Notes: generated from the sequence alone by a model not told the origin. Counted from the first letter of the stretch, positions 8,385-18,453 are shown. The stretch is DNA of 64,000 bases from Paenibacillus cookii (GCF_018333375.1 NZ_BORW01000024.1:17233-81232), one strand, 5' to 3'. Program-made: numbers and translations.

Positions 8385-11300
8385 TCAGTGGTTCAACAGC
8401 ATATATACCATTTTGGCCATTTCCGCCCGGGTCACGTTCCCTTTCGGATCAAAGCGGAGATTACCTTTGCCTGTCATCAAACCAAGCTCGTTCACCCGTT
8501 CGACGGCTTCTTGGGCCCAGGTCGACACCTGATCAAGATCCGCAAAATTCGCTTTTGCTGATCCGCCCTGCATTTTGCCGTACAGCCCGCTTGCCTTCGC
8601 CAGAATAACGGCGGCTTCCTCGCGGCTGATCGGAGCCTGAGGCCGGAAATTCCCTCCGCTTCCTTGAACGATGCCCAGCTTGGACGCCTGGGCGATCGCG
8701 GCGGCATAATACGCGTCCGCAGGCACATCCGTAAACGATGGCTGCGTATCGGACGCATGTTGGCCCGCTCCGCGCATGACGAGGGTGATGAAATCCGCCC
8801 GGCTCACCTGCCGGCCCGGCTGGTAGTGATTCGCATCCACGCCCTGGACCAGATGTTTGGCCGCCAATTTCGCAACGTATTCCTCCGCCCAATAACCTTT
8901 AACGTCCTCAAACTGCTTGCGGTATTCCAAAACCGCATACGCGCCTGGCGCATCGGCCGCAAACGAGACGGTGCCGCCGCGGAAGCTGCCGCCTTTATAC
9001 ACGGGCTCCCTGCCAAGCAGGTACACGCCCGCGTAATCGCTTTGAAGCTGTTTTTGCTGCTCGGCCGTCAAACTTCTTTCGATCGTGATCGGACCGCCGA
9101 AAACGGCAATTTCCGTTTCGGTTTGTCCTTTGACCAGGATCAGGCGCAGTGAATAAACGAGGCCGGCATGCACGTAATCCTTGGAAGCATTCAAGCTTGC
9201 TCCCAGCTTTTGCTTGATGCCGTCGTTCATCGCGGTATCCAGGCGAAGCACCAGTTGGTCGGCTGCTTCGAGCCGTTCCGGAATCGAGGCGGCAGGCATC
9301 GTTACCGTGAATCCCGGCGCGGAAACGATGATCGACAGCCCGCCGTCTTTGGCTTTTTTCACCGGCCCTGCAGGGAGGTACAAGGCGGATTCCCCGTCCC
9401 CATCGGCGCTTCCGTTCAATTCTACGATGACCTTTCCGTTGTCGGCCGTGGCGACCGCTTTTTCCAGCGCCTGCTCATCGGCCCGGTACGCTCCGTCCGA
9501 AGACGGTTTTATCGCGAGATGTCCGCGTCCGGTTTCGGCAACCGGCGGTTTTGCCGGGCCGGAACCTCCCGGATGGGTTCCTTGGTTTCCGCCGGCGTTT
9601 CCTGGTCCGCCGCTGTTTCCTCCGCCTCCCGGCGGATGCGGTACGCCGGTGGCTGCTCCTGTATCGAAGCCCCAAATATCCGACAGCACGCTGCCGCTAT
9701 GCCCGTCTTCCGCTTTGGCGTACCATTGCTGATAGCTGTTCGAAGGCAAGCCTTTCCAGGATACCGATGTTTCGGTACCGCTTGGAACGTTCGGTTGGGC
9801 GCCGATTTGCTGGTCGGTGTAAACTTTTACGCCGAAGTAGTCCGTAGCCACCCGTTTGGCGGCCGGCTCAAGCCCGAGATCCAGGCTGAATTCGTCTTTG
9901 CCCTTATCCGTTTCCGGATCGTAGTAATTATAATCGTCCAAATAAGGGGAATACGTCTTGATATGCAGCTTGTTGTTTTTCATGTCGAACTGCATGAGAC
10001 GGATATACCCGAGTCCGCCTTCGGGCGCCCCTTGATAATCGGCAAGCATCTGGTACACGCTGCGATCCGGAATGCCGTCGCCGTTATCGTCCAGCTGATC
10101 GACCTTCAGTTCCGCATCGTGATAGTGGCCGGACAACGCCGCGATCACGTTTTTGTTGGGCTTCACGACCTTTTCGAAAATCTGGTCGGCGATCGGTGCC
10201 CGGTTGTTCGACACGAGAAGGTATTCATGCAGGCACAAAATCGCTTTGCGTTCCGGATATTTGGAGACGACCTCGTTCATCCATTCGATCTCCTTGTCGC
10301 CGAGTCCCCAGCCCATATACACGATGATGAAGTCGTTCCCGTTCGAAGACACCAAATCGTAGTGGCCGCGGTTGTTGTCGTACGATCCGCCGAACACCTG
10401 GTTGTCTTTAAAGCGGTCTTCGCCGAAATATTGCTTGAACTTCGTATAATCGTTGTTTTGGTGATCGACGTCATGGTTCCCTGCCAGCACGCCGTACGGA
10501 ATGCGGGCGTCTTCAAGCACCTTCATGTCTTTGTCCGCTTCGATCCACTGATATTCCTGATACGATTTATCGACCACATCGCCCGTATGGATCACGTATT
10601 TGATGTTCATTTTGTCCTTTTGGTCGACGATCCAGTTGACGATTTTTTGGTAAATCTGCGGATAGCTTTGGGAGTAATACTGGGTATCGGACATCCAGAC
10701 GAACGAAAAATCGTACGGATCCTGGGATTCCGGCTCCGGCTTGCTGCCGCCGGCTGCGGCCTGAACGGCGATTTCATCCTGCACCAATACGTCGATGGCC
10801 TGGCCGTTGGCGTATTCGCCGGCTTGCACGACCGCATTCAGCTCGAAATCATCCTTGCCGGCTATAACCTGATCCAGCTGAACCCATTTCCCTTGCGTCG
10901 GGCTCCAAGCATATAAGCTTACCTTACGGCCTGCGAGCGATTTCCCTTTCCAGTTGATTTCTACGCGGTCGGTGCCTTTGACCGAAGGATCCAGCTTCAC
11001 CTCAAAGCGCTGGTAAGGAAACTGTTCCACAGAATCGTTCACGAGATATTTTCCGTCCAATGCGCCGATTTTTTCGTAATCCTCCGCGTTCATGGCTTTT
11101 TCCCCGGCAGGGGCCATCTCTTTGGGAGGTTCGGTTACGGACGCGTTCATGTACCCGGTGAATCCTTCCACGCGGCTGCCGTCATATTTGAACCCCTTAT
11201 AAAACGTCACGTTCATTGGATCCTGGTTCGGATCCTGCACCTTGACGGTCAGGTTGGCTTCGGCGCCGACGTCGGTTTGCCCCTGCTTAGGGCTGACGAG

Positions 11301-14300
11301 CTGCGGCGGAAGCGGATTTTCGTCCGGCACGTTAAAGTTGACGGTCTTTTCGGAAATGTTTCCGGCTTTGTCCGCCGCCTGAATGGACAGCGTATGGGTT
11401 CCGCCCTTCATCGCTCCCGAAGAGGTGCGGTACGGAAGCTCGACCGGTTTGCCGTCCAGATTTACCGTCACCTTGTCCACGCCTGCCAGGGCGTCTTTGA
11501 TCTCGGCGTCGATGACGAATTCCCCGCGGTACTCCTTGCCTTCTTCCACCGTCGGCCGGATGGTCGGAGCGGTATTGTCCACGATGACGTTCGACGTGAT
11601 TTGTTCCTTGCCGTCCGAAACGGTCACCCGGTGAGCGCCGTCCGGCACGGTCGACGTATCCCAAGCGTATGCCTTGGCTTTCAGATGTTCCGGCTTCAGG
11701 TCGAAGTGAAACCCGATCGATTCGCTTTTGCCTGCGGAATCCCCCATCTTGATCTGCTTTTCCTTTTCGGCATAGGCAGGATCCCAAATTTCGGTGCCGT
11801 CGGCCAGCAGCAGCCGGACGTTTTTGATTTCGAAATCGTCTTTGTTTTCTTCCGGACGTTTATCGAACGGCGATGTTTTGGAGCCGGCCCGGATGTAGAT
11901 GACGTTATCGCCCGCCGCCAAACGGTCCGCGCTGATCGGGAAAGACAGCGTCGTATAAGACGTGATCGGATCCATGAAGGTATACAGGATCGACTTGTCT
12001 TCCAGCTCCGGCGGCCCCATCGTCACCGCGTTTTTGAAATAATAATCGACGTTGACGGCATCGAAAACGAAATAAGCGTCATGCTCAAGCCCGCCAAACG
12101 TGCTGCCGTCGGGCACTTTGGTCCCGTCGATGCTTAACTCGACGTCTGCGGCTTTACCGGCTTCCGCGGTTCCTTTGATCGTACGGACGCCTTTCAAAAT
12201 TTCCTGGTCCTTCACGTTCAAGCGGAGCGGGGCATCGCTTACGCCTCCGGCAACGTCCACTTTCGCGATCGCCGATTTCGTTTCGTTCACCCCGTCGGAC
12301 GCGACGAAATAATATTCGATGTATTTCCGTCCGATCAATTCGGCCGAACTCAGCTTATAGCGGTAAAGCATATCGTTAAAATCTTCCGTCAGGCGATGCC
12401 CCGTAAAATTCGGCTGCTTGTCCGAACGAACAAACACTTCGAACGAGGTCACCTCATGATCGTCCTTGACGTCTGCTTTGATCTCAAGCCCTTTGGACTG
12501 ATCTGCCTCCGTTACGCCCGTGACGTCCGTTACCGTCGGCGGGACCGTGTCGGCTTCGACATGAACCGGCTCGGCGGGAACCTGCGCTGCCGTCACGGAA
12601 CCGGGCGAAGGCGCGTCCTGGCCCGATGCGGCTTTGATCATGACCGCGCTGCCGTTCACCGGGTAGCCGAAAACAATCGCCTTGTTTTCTTTCGTTTCAT
12701 CGCCTTTCGTCCCGCCTTCATACATCAGATCCGCGTCGTAATAGGCGGCTGAAACTTCCTTGCCGGTATTCGTTTTGATCACGACCGCCCGTCTGCCGGA
12801 GTTAGCCATCCCGTCGCTTTGGATCGTCTGCAGCGTTTCCCCCGGAATCAGGTTCGTTTTGTAAAATTGATTAAAATCATGTTCCGTGTATGCCGTATTG
12901 GCGCTGTTTTTGATCCAAAAAACGACGGACTGCTGCGGTTGAATCTTAAAATCCGGATTTACGGACGACCACTCCACGTCGGCTCCCGGTCCTTTGTCCG
13001 GATACCGGTAATATATTTTGTAATTTTTGAAATTTACCGGCTGATCGGAGTTGTTGTACACCTCGATGTATTCGTACGCGTCCGTCGAAGTGCCCGGTAC
13101 GTTGGCCGTGTTCGGCACCAGCTCGGTCACGAGCAGCACGGGCGCCTTGGCCGGATGAAAAGGCTCCATGCGGACTTGGGTCGCGTAAGGTTTGTCGAGC
13201 TGGCCCGCTTGAATGCGGTACTGCAGCGTCGGCTCGGCCAGCGCGGCCGCAGGAATCGTCGCCGTGTAATCCCCCGTATTGCCGGAGTCAGTCATCGTCG
13301 TCACGGTGTATCTCGCCTGGGACGGCGTTTTGTAAAGCAGCTTTACGGCAGCTTTGGAACCATCCGCATTCGTGCCCGGGTTTTGCACGCGGGCTTTGAC
13401 TTCGTAATCCGCGGCATCCACAACGTCGGCCGGTACATGAGTGATTACCGTTTGTTTTCCTTCTTCAATAACCGGAGGCACCGCTTGCGAAGGATCGATC
13501 GTCCCCGGCGTAGCCGCCGTTTTCCCCGATTCCTCCGTTACGGTCATCAGCGTGCTGCCGGCAACCGGATGTTTGAAAAAGATCCCCATATTGGGCTGGA
13601 CATGCTGCGCTTCGTAAGCAGCCGATACGATCGTGTCGCCGCTGCTGCTTTTGATCGCCAGCGTTCTGGCGTCTTTGTTCGCCATCCCGCCGCCGCCCTG
13701 AATTCGGAACAGGTTGACGCCTTCAACCAGGTTCGTTCCGAAATTGGCGTTGAACTGATCCGCCGTTTCCTGGGCGTTTTTGCCGTTCATGATCCAAAAC
13801 ACGACCGGCTGGCGGGCCGGGATGATGATGTCGGTTCCCGGATCGGGCGTCCATGGCTCGCTATTATTGTAAAAAAACGAATAATCCTTGAAGTTCACGT
13901 CCTGATCCGTGTTGTTGTATACCTCCACGAATTCGTAAGCGTCCGTGCTCGTTCCCGGCAGGTTGGCCGTATCCGGCACCATTTCCGTGATCAGCAGCGC
14001 CGGCGCAGCGGCCGATGCCGCGAGCTCCTTCGGCTGAGCGGCTTGAATGGCCGCGGAATACGAAACCGTCCGAATCACATTTGCCCCGGAGTCCAAAATG
14101 TTGATCGAATAGTCCAATCGGCGCCCGATCAGCGCCTCGCCCGGAATGTCTCCGATGTATGTATCCGGCTGCTGCCCCGCCGGTTTCAGTTCGACCGGAG
14201 CAAAGGGTTGGCCGTCCACCGCATAACGGATTTGCCCGCTCCATGGTTGATCTGCGCCGTAGACGACGGCGGTCACCGTATAATTCGTCTTCTCCGGCAC

Positions 14301-14516
14301 CGATGCCGCCGGCGTATGCTCCAGACGAATCCCGCCCGGTTGTTCAGCCTGACTCTGTTGTCCCTCCTGCACGGCCGGGATCGGCTCGGCATGCGCAGCG
14401 GCGGTCGTCAAAATCCCGGGCGTTCCGGTCGTCAGCATCATTCCGCTTAGCACGGCGATCGAAACGCTCCGTCCAAGCTTCTTTTTCCTGTTCAATGCAG
14501 CCTGCAACTCCTTCAT
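8385..14516 (-). CDS. S-layer-anchored metallophosphoesterase with lamin-tail domains
   Basis: A secreted cell-wall protein of about 2,043 residues. Order: basic signal peptide with hydrophobic core (about 1-45); lamin-tail domain 1 (about 170-320, LLITEMVPDTANLPGTSTDA); lamin-tail domain 2 (about 460-620, near repeat of the first); Ig-like segments including VDNTAPTIRPTVEEGK (about 975); calcineurin-like phosphoesterase (about 1268-1520) with SDTQ, HTGDVVD, GNHDVD, LHEYLL and GHYHDAE; a Gly/Pro/Asn-rich linker (about 1625-1660); three SLH domains (about 1870-2043: FEDVKGYW, FTDVPADAYY, FADLDQVSTW). The SLH part should bind pyruvylated wall polymer, leaving the phosphatase outside the cell. 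Start is uncertain: ATG at 14516, or TTG one codon earlier; neither has a strong SD. Confidence 0.9.
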   Translation of the reverse strand: MKELQAALNRKKKLGRSVSIAVLSGMMLTTGTPGILTTAAAHAEPIPAVQEGQQSQAEQPGGIRLEHTPAASVPEKTNYTVTAVVYGADQPWSGQIRYAVDGQPFAPVELKPAGQQPDTYIGDIPGEALIGRRLDYSINILDSGANVIRTVSYSAAIQAAQPKELAASAAAPALLITEMVPDTANLPGTSTDAYEFVEVYNNTDQDVNFKDYSFFYNNSEPWTPDPGTDIIIPARQPVVFWIMNGKNAQETADQFNANFGTNLVEGVNLFRIQGGGGMANKDARTLAIKSSSGDTIVSAAYEAQHVQPNMGIFFKHPVAGSTLMTVTEESGKTAATPGTIDPSQAVPPVIEEGKQTVITHVPADVVDAADYEVKARVQNPGTNADGSKAAVKLLYKTPSQARYTVTTMTDSGNTGDYTATIPAAALAEPTLQYRIQAGQLDKPYATQVRMEPFHPAKAPVLLVTELVPNTANVPGTSTDAYEYIEVYNNSDQPVNFKNYKIYYRYPDKGPGADVEWSSVNPDFKIQPQQSVVFWIKNSANTAYTEHDFNQFYKTNLIPGETLQTIQSDGMANSGRRAVVIKTNTGKEVSAAYYDADLMYEGGTKGDETKENKAIVFGYPVNGSAVMIKAASGQDAPSPGSVTAAQVPAEPVHVEADTVPPTVTDVTGVTEADQSKGLEIKADVKDDHEVTSFEVFVRSDKQPNFTGHRLTEDFNDMLYRYKLSSAELIGRKYIEYYFVASDGVNETKSAIAKVDVAGGVSDAPLRLNVKDQEILKGVRTIKGTAEAGKAADVELSIDGTKVPDGSTFGGLEHDAYFVFDAVNVDYYFKNAVTMGPPELEDKSILYTFMDPITSYTTLSFPISADRLAAGDNVIYIRAGSKTSPFDKRPEENKDDFEIKNVRLLLADGTEIWDPAYAEKEKQIKMGDSAGKSESIGFHFDLKPEHLKAKAYAWDTSTVPDGAHRVTVSDGKEQITSNVIVDNTAPTIRPTVEEGKEYRGEFVIDAEIKDALAGVDKVTVNLDGKPVELPYRTSSGAMKGGTHTLSIQAADKAGNISEKTVNFNVPDENPLPPQLVSPKQGQTDVGAEANLTVKVQDPNQDPMNVTFYKGFKYDGSRVEGFTGYMNASVTEPPKEMAPAGEKAMNAEDYEKIGALDGKYLVNDSVEQFPYQRFEVKLDPSVKGTDRVEINWKGKSLAGRKVSLYAWSPTQGKWVQLDQVIAGKDDFELNAVVQAGEYANGQAIDVLVQDEIAVQAAAGGSKPEPESQDPYDFSFVWMSDTQYYSQSYPQIYQKIVNWIVDQKDKMNIKYVIHTGDVVDKSYQEYQWIEADKDMKVLEDARIPYGVLAGNHDVDHQNNDYTKFKQYFGEDRFKDNQVFGGSYDNNRGHYDLVSSNGNDFIIVYMGWGLGDKEIEWMNEVVSKYPERKAILCLHEYLLVSNNRAPIADQIFEKVVKPNKNVIAALSGHYHDAELKVDQLDDNGDGIPDRSVYQMLADYQGAPEGGLGYIRLMQFDMKNNKLHIKTYSPYLDDYNYYDPETDKGKDEFSLDLGLEPAAKRVATDYFGVKVYTDQQIGAQPNVPSGTETSVSWKGLPSNSYQQWYAKAEDGHSGSVLSDIWGFDTGAATGVPHPPGGGGNSGGPGNAGGNQGTHPGGSGPAKPPVAETGRGHLAIKPSSDGAYRADEQALEKAVATADNGKVIVELNGSADGDGESALYLPAGPVKKAKDGGLSIIVSAPGFTVTMPAASIPERLEAADQLVLRLDTAMNDGIKQKLGASLNASKDYVHAGLVYSLRLILVKGQTETEIAVFGGPITIERSLTAEQQKQLQSDYAGVYLLGREPVYKGGSFRGGTVSFAADAPGAYAVLEYRKQFEDVKGYWAEEYVAKLAAKHLVQGVDANHYQPGRQVSRADFITLVMRGAGQHASDTQPSFTDVPADAYYAAAIAQASKLGIVQGSGGNFRPQAPISREEAAVILAKASGLYGKMQGGSAKANFADLDQVSTWAQEAVERVNELGLMTGKGNLRFDPKGNVTRAEMAKMVYMLLNH

Positions 14517-14627
14517 CAACGTATTTGACCCAACAAGTCCATTGTATGAAGGTTGTGTTAGCCGGATATTACGGCAGCGTAAAGCGGTGGTTAATCTGGT
14601 TAAACAAACGTTAACACAGGAATATAT

Positions 14628-15257
14628 CTAATAAAGCCGTTTTTCGTAGCTTTCGGCCAACGATGCCCGTACCTCTTCCGTGGACAACCTCAGCTTGCCG
14701 GCGTGGGCGGCGATGATGGCCGCCGGATCGGGAAGCGATTCCGCCTCGGGCCAAGCATCCGTTTGCCACAGCCGGGATCTTTTGAACGCTTTCGCGCAAT
14801 GGATGTAGCACTCTTCCACTTCGACCGCGATGCCTGCGGCGGGAGTTTTGCCGTGCGCGGACATCCGCTCCATCAAATCCGGATCGCGGACGATGCAGGC
14901 CTTGCCGTTGACGCGCAGCGTCTCCTCCAAGCCGGGGATGACGAAAATGAGCCCGATGCGCGGATTTTCCAACAGATTGCGGAGCGAGTCGTATCTTCGG
15001 TTGCCCGGACGTTCCGGCAGAATCAAATGATGTTCGTCCAGGATGTATGCAAAACCGGGAGCATCGCCCCGCGGCGAACAGTCGCATGAACCGTCCGCGC
15101 CGCTGGTGGCGACAAAAACGAGCGGAGACAACGAAATGAAATGCCTGCAGTGGCGGTCAAGCGAAGCGACGATCTTTTGGTTAACGAGTTCCCGGGGTTT
15201 GCCCGCAAGCTGTTCGAGCTCCTCTACGGAGCGAATGACATGCTGAAACTTTTCCAA
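14628..15257 (-). CDS. Pyridoxamine 5'-phosphate oxidase-family FMN-binding protein
   Basis: A split-barrel flavoprotein of about 209 residues, of the class annotated as MSMEG_1061-type or general PPOX-family oxidoreductase. The pattern FVATSGADGSCDCSPRGDAPGFAYIL followed by PERPGNRRYDSLRNLLENPRIGLIF is that family's FMN-phosphate region (read here in pieces: CDCSPRGD, then RPGNRRYDSLRN). Reaction and substrate are unknown. TTG at 15257 has GGAGG 10 nt upstream; the GTG at 15266 overlaps that site. Monocistronic, between the SLH protein and the MerR regulator. Confidence 0.84.
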   Translation of the reverse strand: MEKFQHVIRSVEELEQLAGKPRELVNQKIVASLDRHCRHFISLSPLVFVATSGADGSCDCSPRGDAPGFAYILDEHHLILPERPGNRRYDSLRNLLENPRIGLIFVIPGLEETLRVNGKACIVRDPDLMERMSAHGKTPAAGIAVEVEECYIHCAKAFKRSRLWQTDAWPEAESLPDPAAIIAAHAGKLRLSTEEVRASLAESYEKRLY

Positions 15258-15371
15258 TGTAAACACACCTCCGGATTTATTATAAAGCAGCGGGTGCCGC
15301 TCATTGACTAAAAAGAAAAAACAGGTGCTTTACGAAAATGCATCCGATATAAAAAACGCCCGGCGAACGGC

Positions 15372-15394
15372 AAAAAAACCGGAGAAAGCTCCGG
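15372..15394 (-). terminator. Terminator of the MerR regulator gene
   Basis: On the minus strand, CCGGAG/CTCCGG arms with a 4-nt loop are followed by seven T, starting about 18 nt after the gene's stop. Confidence 0.85.
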
Positions 15395-15411
15395 CTTTTG
15401 TTTGGGTGCCT

Positions 15412-16149
15412 CTATTTTCGACGATCCGCGTATTCGCTCATGGCGTCCCGCATGAAGGCGGCAAGCCCTTCGCCGAACCGGTCGATGTTTCGCGTAAAAC
15501 GTTCATCGTCTACGTACATTTGTCCAAGCCCTTTGAACGCTTCCAGCGAATAGCTGCCCATCCGGTTCAGGAACTTGTACCATTCGCCGATCGCCTCCTG
15601 CGCTTCATCGGATGCCGGGGACGTATGCCGCAGATCCGCAAGCTTGCGGTAGATGGCGTTCATGCCCTCTTTCAGCTGTTTTTGTTCATCCCCGGAAAGG
15701 CTGCCGAGCTTGGCCTTGGATGCATCCACCGCCTGATCCCCCCAGCGTTTTCTCGCTTCTTGTTCATACGGGTTGGTGCTGAAGTCAAACCCCGCAAATT
15801 TTTCCCGATTCGACATGTCGATCTCTCCCTTTTCGTGTTTCATCGTTTTCTCCAGGGTTTCGATCATCCGCTCCAGCCGGGACCGCTTTTCCAGCAGGAG
15901 CTTGTGGTGAAGCTCCATCGCCTCCATCCGGTTAAAATCCGGGCGGCTCACAATCTCGCGGATTTCCTTCAGCGGGAAGCCCAGCTCCCGAAAGAACAAA
16001 ATTTGTTGAAGCTTCGCCAAATCCTCGTCGGTATATACCCGGTAACCGGCTTCCGTCGTTCGGCTCGGATGCAGCAATCCGATTTCGTCATAGTGGTGAA
16101 GGGTGCGTACGCTGATCCCTGCCAGTTCGGCGACTTCCTTAACCATCAT
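15412..16149 (-). CDS. MerR-family regulator with TipAS drug-binding domain
   Basis: A 245-residue activator. Residues 1-70 are a MerR winged helix (VKEVAELAGISVRTLHHYDE, then the YRVYTDEDLAKLQQI wing), followed by a coiled dimerisation helix and, from about residue 125, a TipAS antibiotic-recognition domain (NPYEQEARKRWGD, the W/G/Y pattern of TipA, Mta and related proteins). These proteins bind thiopeptide-like or other drugs and activate promoters with long spacers. AGGAGG lies 9 nt before the ATG. Its own promoter has the diagnostic 19-bp spacer, so it probably regulates itself. Confidence 0.92.
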   Translation of the reverse strand: MMVKEVAELAGISVRTLHHYDEIGLLHPSRTTEAGYRVYTDEDLAKLQQILFFRELGFPLKEIREIVSRPDFNRMEAMELHHKLLLEKRSRLERMIETLEKTMKHEKGEIDMSNREKFAGFDFSTNPYEQEARKRWGDQAVDASKAKLGSLSGDEQKQLKEGMNAIYRKLADLRHTSPASDEAQEAIGEWYKFLNRMGSYSLEAFKGLGQMYVDDERFTRNIDRFGEGLAAFMRDAMSEYADRRK

Positions 16150-16172
16150 GGATGTTCTCCTCCTTTTTGTTC

Positions 16173-16203
16173 ACTATAAAGAATAACGTAACGTGAGGGT
16201 CAA
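16173..16203 (-). promoter_or_regulatory. MerR-type promoter with 19-bp spacer
   Basis: Minus strand: -35 TTGACC (16198-16203), exactly 19 bp, then -10 TATAGT (16173-16178). The spacer contains CTCACGTTACG, the CCTCACGTTACG half site typical of TipA/BmrR/Mta targets. Lies 24 nt upstream of the regulator's ATG. Confidence 0.78.
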
Positions 16204-16345
16204 CAAACAAAACGTCCGCTCCGCCTCTCTGTGATTTTATGGCCTGTCCATGATATCATAGAAAGGAATCGCACCATACATATGATGTTTCATTCGACGG
16301 AGGAGTTTCCAAGCATCCCCGACAATAAAAAAGGAGCTGACGAAT

Positions 16346-17581
16346 GTGAAACAGGAAATCATGGAACGTTTTATTTCCTATGCCAAAGTGGAAACGCAAT
16401 CGAACGAGGAAAGTCCGACTTGTCCTTCCACGCCGGGTCAATTGAACCTCGCCCGCATGCTGGTCGATGAGCTGAAAAGCATCGGGATGCAGGAGGTGAC
16501 CATGGACGACAACGGTTACGTCATGGCGACGCTGCCTTCCAATACGGACCGCGACGTGCCGACGATCGGTTTTTTGGCGCATGTCGACACCGCTACCGAC
16601 TTCACGGGGGCCGGCGTGAACCCGCAAACGATCGAAAATTACGACGGCGGCGACATCGTCCTGAATTCCGAGCTGAACGTCGTGCTGTCGCCGAAGCAAT
16701 TTCCCGAGCTGCCCGCCTATAAGGGACATACATTAATTACGACGGACGGAACCACCCTCCTCGGGGCCGACGACAAAGCAGGCATTGCCGAAATCATGAC
16801 CGCCATGGCTTACCTGATCCAACATCCCGAGATCAAACACGGCAAAATCAGGGTGGCGTTCACGCCTGACGAGGAAATCGGCAGGGGTCCCGAAAAATTC
16901 GACGTCAAAGCGTTTGGGGCGGATTTTGCCTACACCATGGACGGCGGCCCGCTCGGCGAGCTGGAATACGAAAGCTTCAACGCCGCCAAAGCGAGCATTA
17001 CGATCAAAGGCACCAACGTCCATCCCGGCACGGCCAAAAACAAAATGGTCAACTCGATCAAAATCGCCATGGAGCTGAACGGCATGCTTCCGGCCGAGCA
17101 AGCTCCCGAGCATACGGAAGGATATGAAGGCTTCTATCACCTGCTGAGCCAAAACGGCGATACCGAGCGCACGAAAATGGAATATATCATCCGCGATTTT
17201 GACCGCACGGAATTCGAAAACAAAAAGGAAAACCTGAAGCGGATCGTGAAGCAGCTGCAGGAGAAATACGGCGAAGAACGGATCGTGCTGGAGATGCGCG
17301 ACCAGTATTACAACATGAAAGAAAAAATCGAACCCGTCAAAGAAATCGTCGACGTCGCTTATGAAGCCATGGAAAGCCTGGGCATCAAACCGATCGTGAA
17401 ACCGATCCGCGGCGGCACGGACGGCTCGCAGCTGTCCTACATGGGGCTGCCGACGCCGAACATTTTTACGGGCGGCGAAAACTACCACGGGAAATTCGAA
17501 TACATTTCGGTGGACAACATGCTCAAAGCGGTTCGCGTGATCGTGGAAATCGTTCAACGCTTTGAACGTCGCGGCGCATGA
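16346..17581 (+). CDS. pepT: Peptidase T (tripeptide aminopeptidase)
   Basis: Cytoplasmic zinc metallopeptidase (M20B) that removes the N-terminal residue from tripeptides. 411 residues, the normal length. Metal-ligand motifs: AHVDTA near residue 78, GADDKAG near 140, the catalytic/metal pair in TPDEEIGRG near 174, and the C-terminal GGENYHGKFE with its histidine. GTG at 16346 follows AAGGAG with 9-nt spacing. The stop overlaps the ATG of the downstream methyltransferase by 4 nt (ATGA), so the two genes are translationally coupled. Confidence 0.95.
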   Translation: MKQEIMERFISYAKVETQSNEESPTCPSTPGQLNLARMLVDELKSIGMQEVTMDDNGYVMATLPSNTDRDVPTIGFLAHVDTATDFTGAGVNPQTIENYDGGDIVLNSELNVVLSPKQFPELPAYKGHTLITTDGTTLLGADDKAGIAEIMTAMAYLIQHPEIKHGKIRVAFTPDEEIGRGPEKFDVKAFGADFAYTMDGGPLGELEYESFNAAKASITIKGTNVHPGTAKNKMVNSIKIAMELNGMLPAEQAPEHTEGYEGFYHLLSQNGDTERTKMEYIIRDFDRTEFENKKENLKRIVKQLQEKYGEERIVLEMRDQYYNMKEKIEPVKEIVDVAYEAMESLGIKPIVKPIRGGTDGSQLSYMGLPTPNIFTGGENYHGKFEYISVDNMLKAVRVIVEIVQRFERRGA

Positions 17582-18417
17582 TGCAGATCCCCGAAGGCAA
17601 CCGTCAAAGCAATGTCGACCGTTTCTCCGGCTACAAGGATTTGTATGACCAGCACCGGCCTCGCGCGCCGCGCGAAGCCGTCCGGATCCTGACGGGATAT
17701 TTGCGGCATAAGCCCCGCCTCGTTCTCGATGTCGGCTGCGGCACCGGGCTGTCCACTTTCGCATGGAAAAACGATGCGGAAACGATCGTCGGCATCGAGC
17801 CGAACGACGATATGCGCAGCAAGGCGGAAGAAAAGCTGCGCGCGCTGCAGGCCGAAGACGCTGACGCAGGCAGGATCCGATTCTTGAGCGGGTACTCCAA
17901 CAAGCTGGAATTTCCGGACGATTCCGCGGATTTGATCACCTGCTCCCAATCCTTCCATTGGATGGAGCCCGTCAGCACGCTTGCGGAAGCAGCCAGGGTG
18001 CTGAAGCCGGGCGGCATTTTTGCCGCTTACGATTGCGACTGGCCGCCTTCCGCTTCCTGGGAGGCGGAACAAGCGTACATGGAACTTTTGAACAAAGCCG
18101 ACCAACTGCTGAAGGAACGCCAGAATAAGCAGGACCAGGCGTATAAACGGGACAAGGAATCGCATCTGGCCTGCATTCAGCAAAGCGGCCATTTCCGTTA
18201 CGCGCGGGAAATCGTGTTCCATAACCGCGAAACATGCGACAGCAAGCGGTACATCGGCCTTGCACTGAGCCAAGGAGGGCTTCAAACCGTCATCAAGCTA
18301 GGTTTTACCGATTTGGATGACGAGTTGGAGCGTTTCCAAGCGCTCGTGAAGGAATATTTCCAGGATCGTACGCTGGAGACGCTGTTCAGCTACAGAATGA
18401 GAATCGGCATAAAATAG
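17578..18417 (+). CDS. Class I SAM-dependent methyltransferase
   Basis: A 279-residue Rossmann-fold methyltransferase. The SAM-binding motif I is LVLDVGCGTGLS near residue 48, the acidic post-I residue lies in VGIEPNDDM, and the SQSFHWM segment matches the UbiE/BioC-like SQAFHW pattern. The methyl acceptor is unknown. It overlaps the pepT stop by ATGA and is followed by a strong terminator, so pepT and this gene form a two-gene operon. Confidence 0.85.
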   Translation: MMQIPEGNRQSNVDRFSGYKDLYDQHRPRAPREAVRILTGYLRHKPRLVLDVGCGTGLSTFAWKNDAETIVGIEPNDDMRSKAEEKLRALQAEDADAGRIRFLSGYSNKLEFPDDSADLITCSQSFHWMEPVSTLAEAARVLKPGGIFAAYDCDWPPSASWEAEQAYMELLNKADQLLKERQNKQDQAYKRDKESHLACIQQSGHFRYAREIVFHNRETCDSKRYIGLALSQGGLQTVIKLGFTDLDDELERFQALVKEYFQDRTLETLFSYRMRIGIK

Positions 18418-18453
18418 TCGGGGGCGGGCCGGTTTCGCCCATCGGGCAATGAC

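Noticed and set aside
9168..14450. Several long plus-strand frames opposite the SLH protein
   Set aside because: Same reason: antisense shadows of a gene with recognisable domains along its full length.
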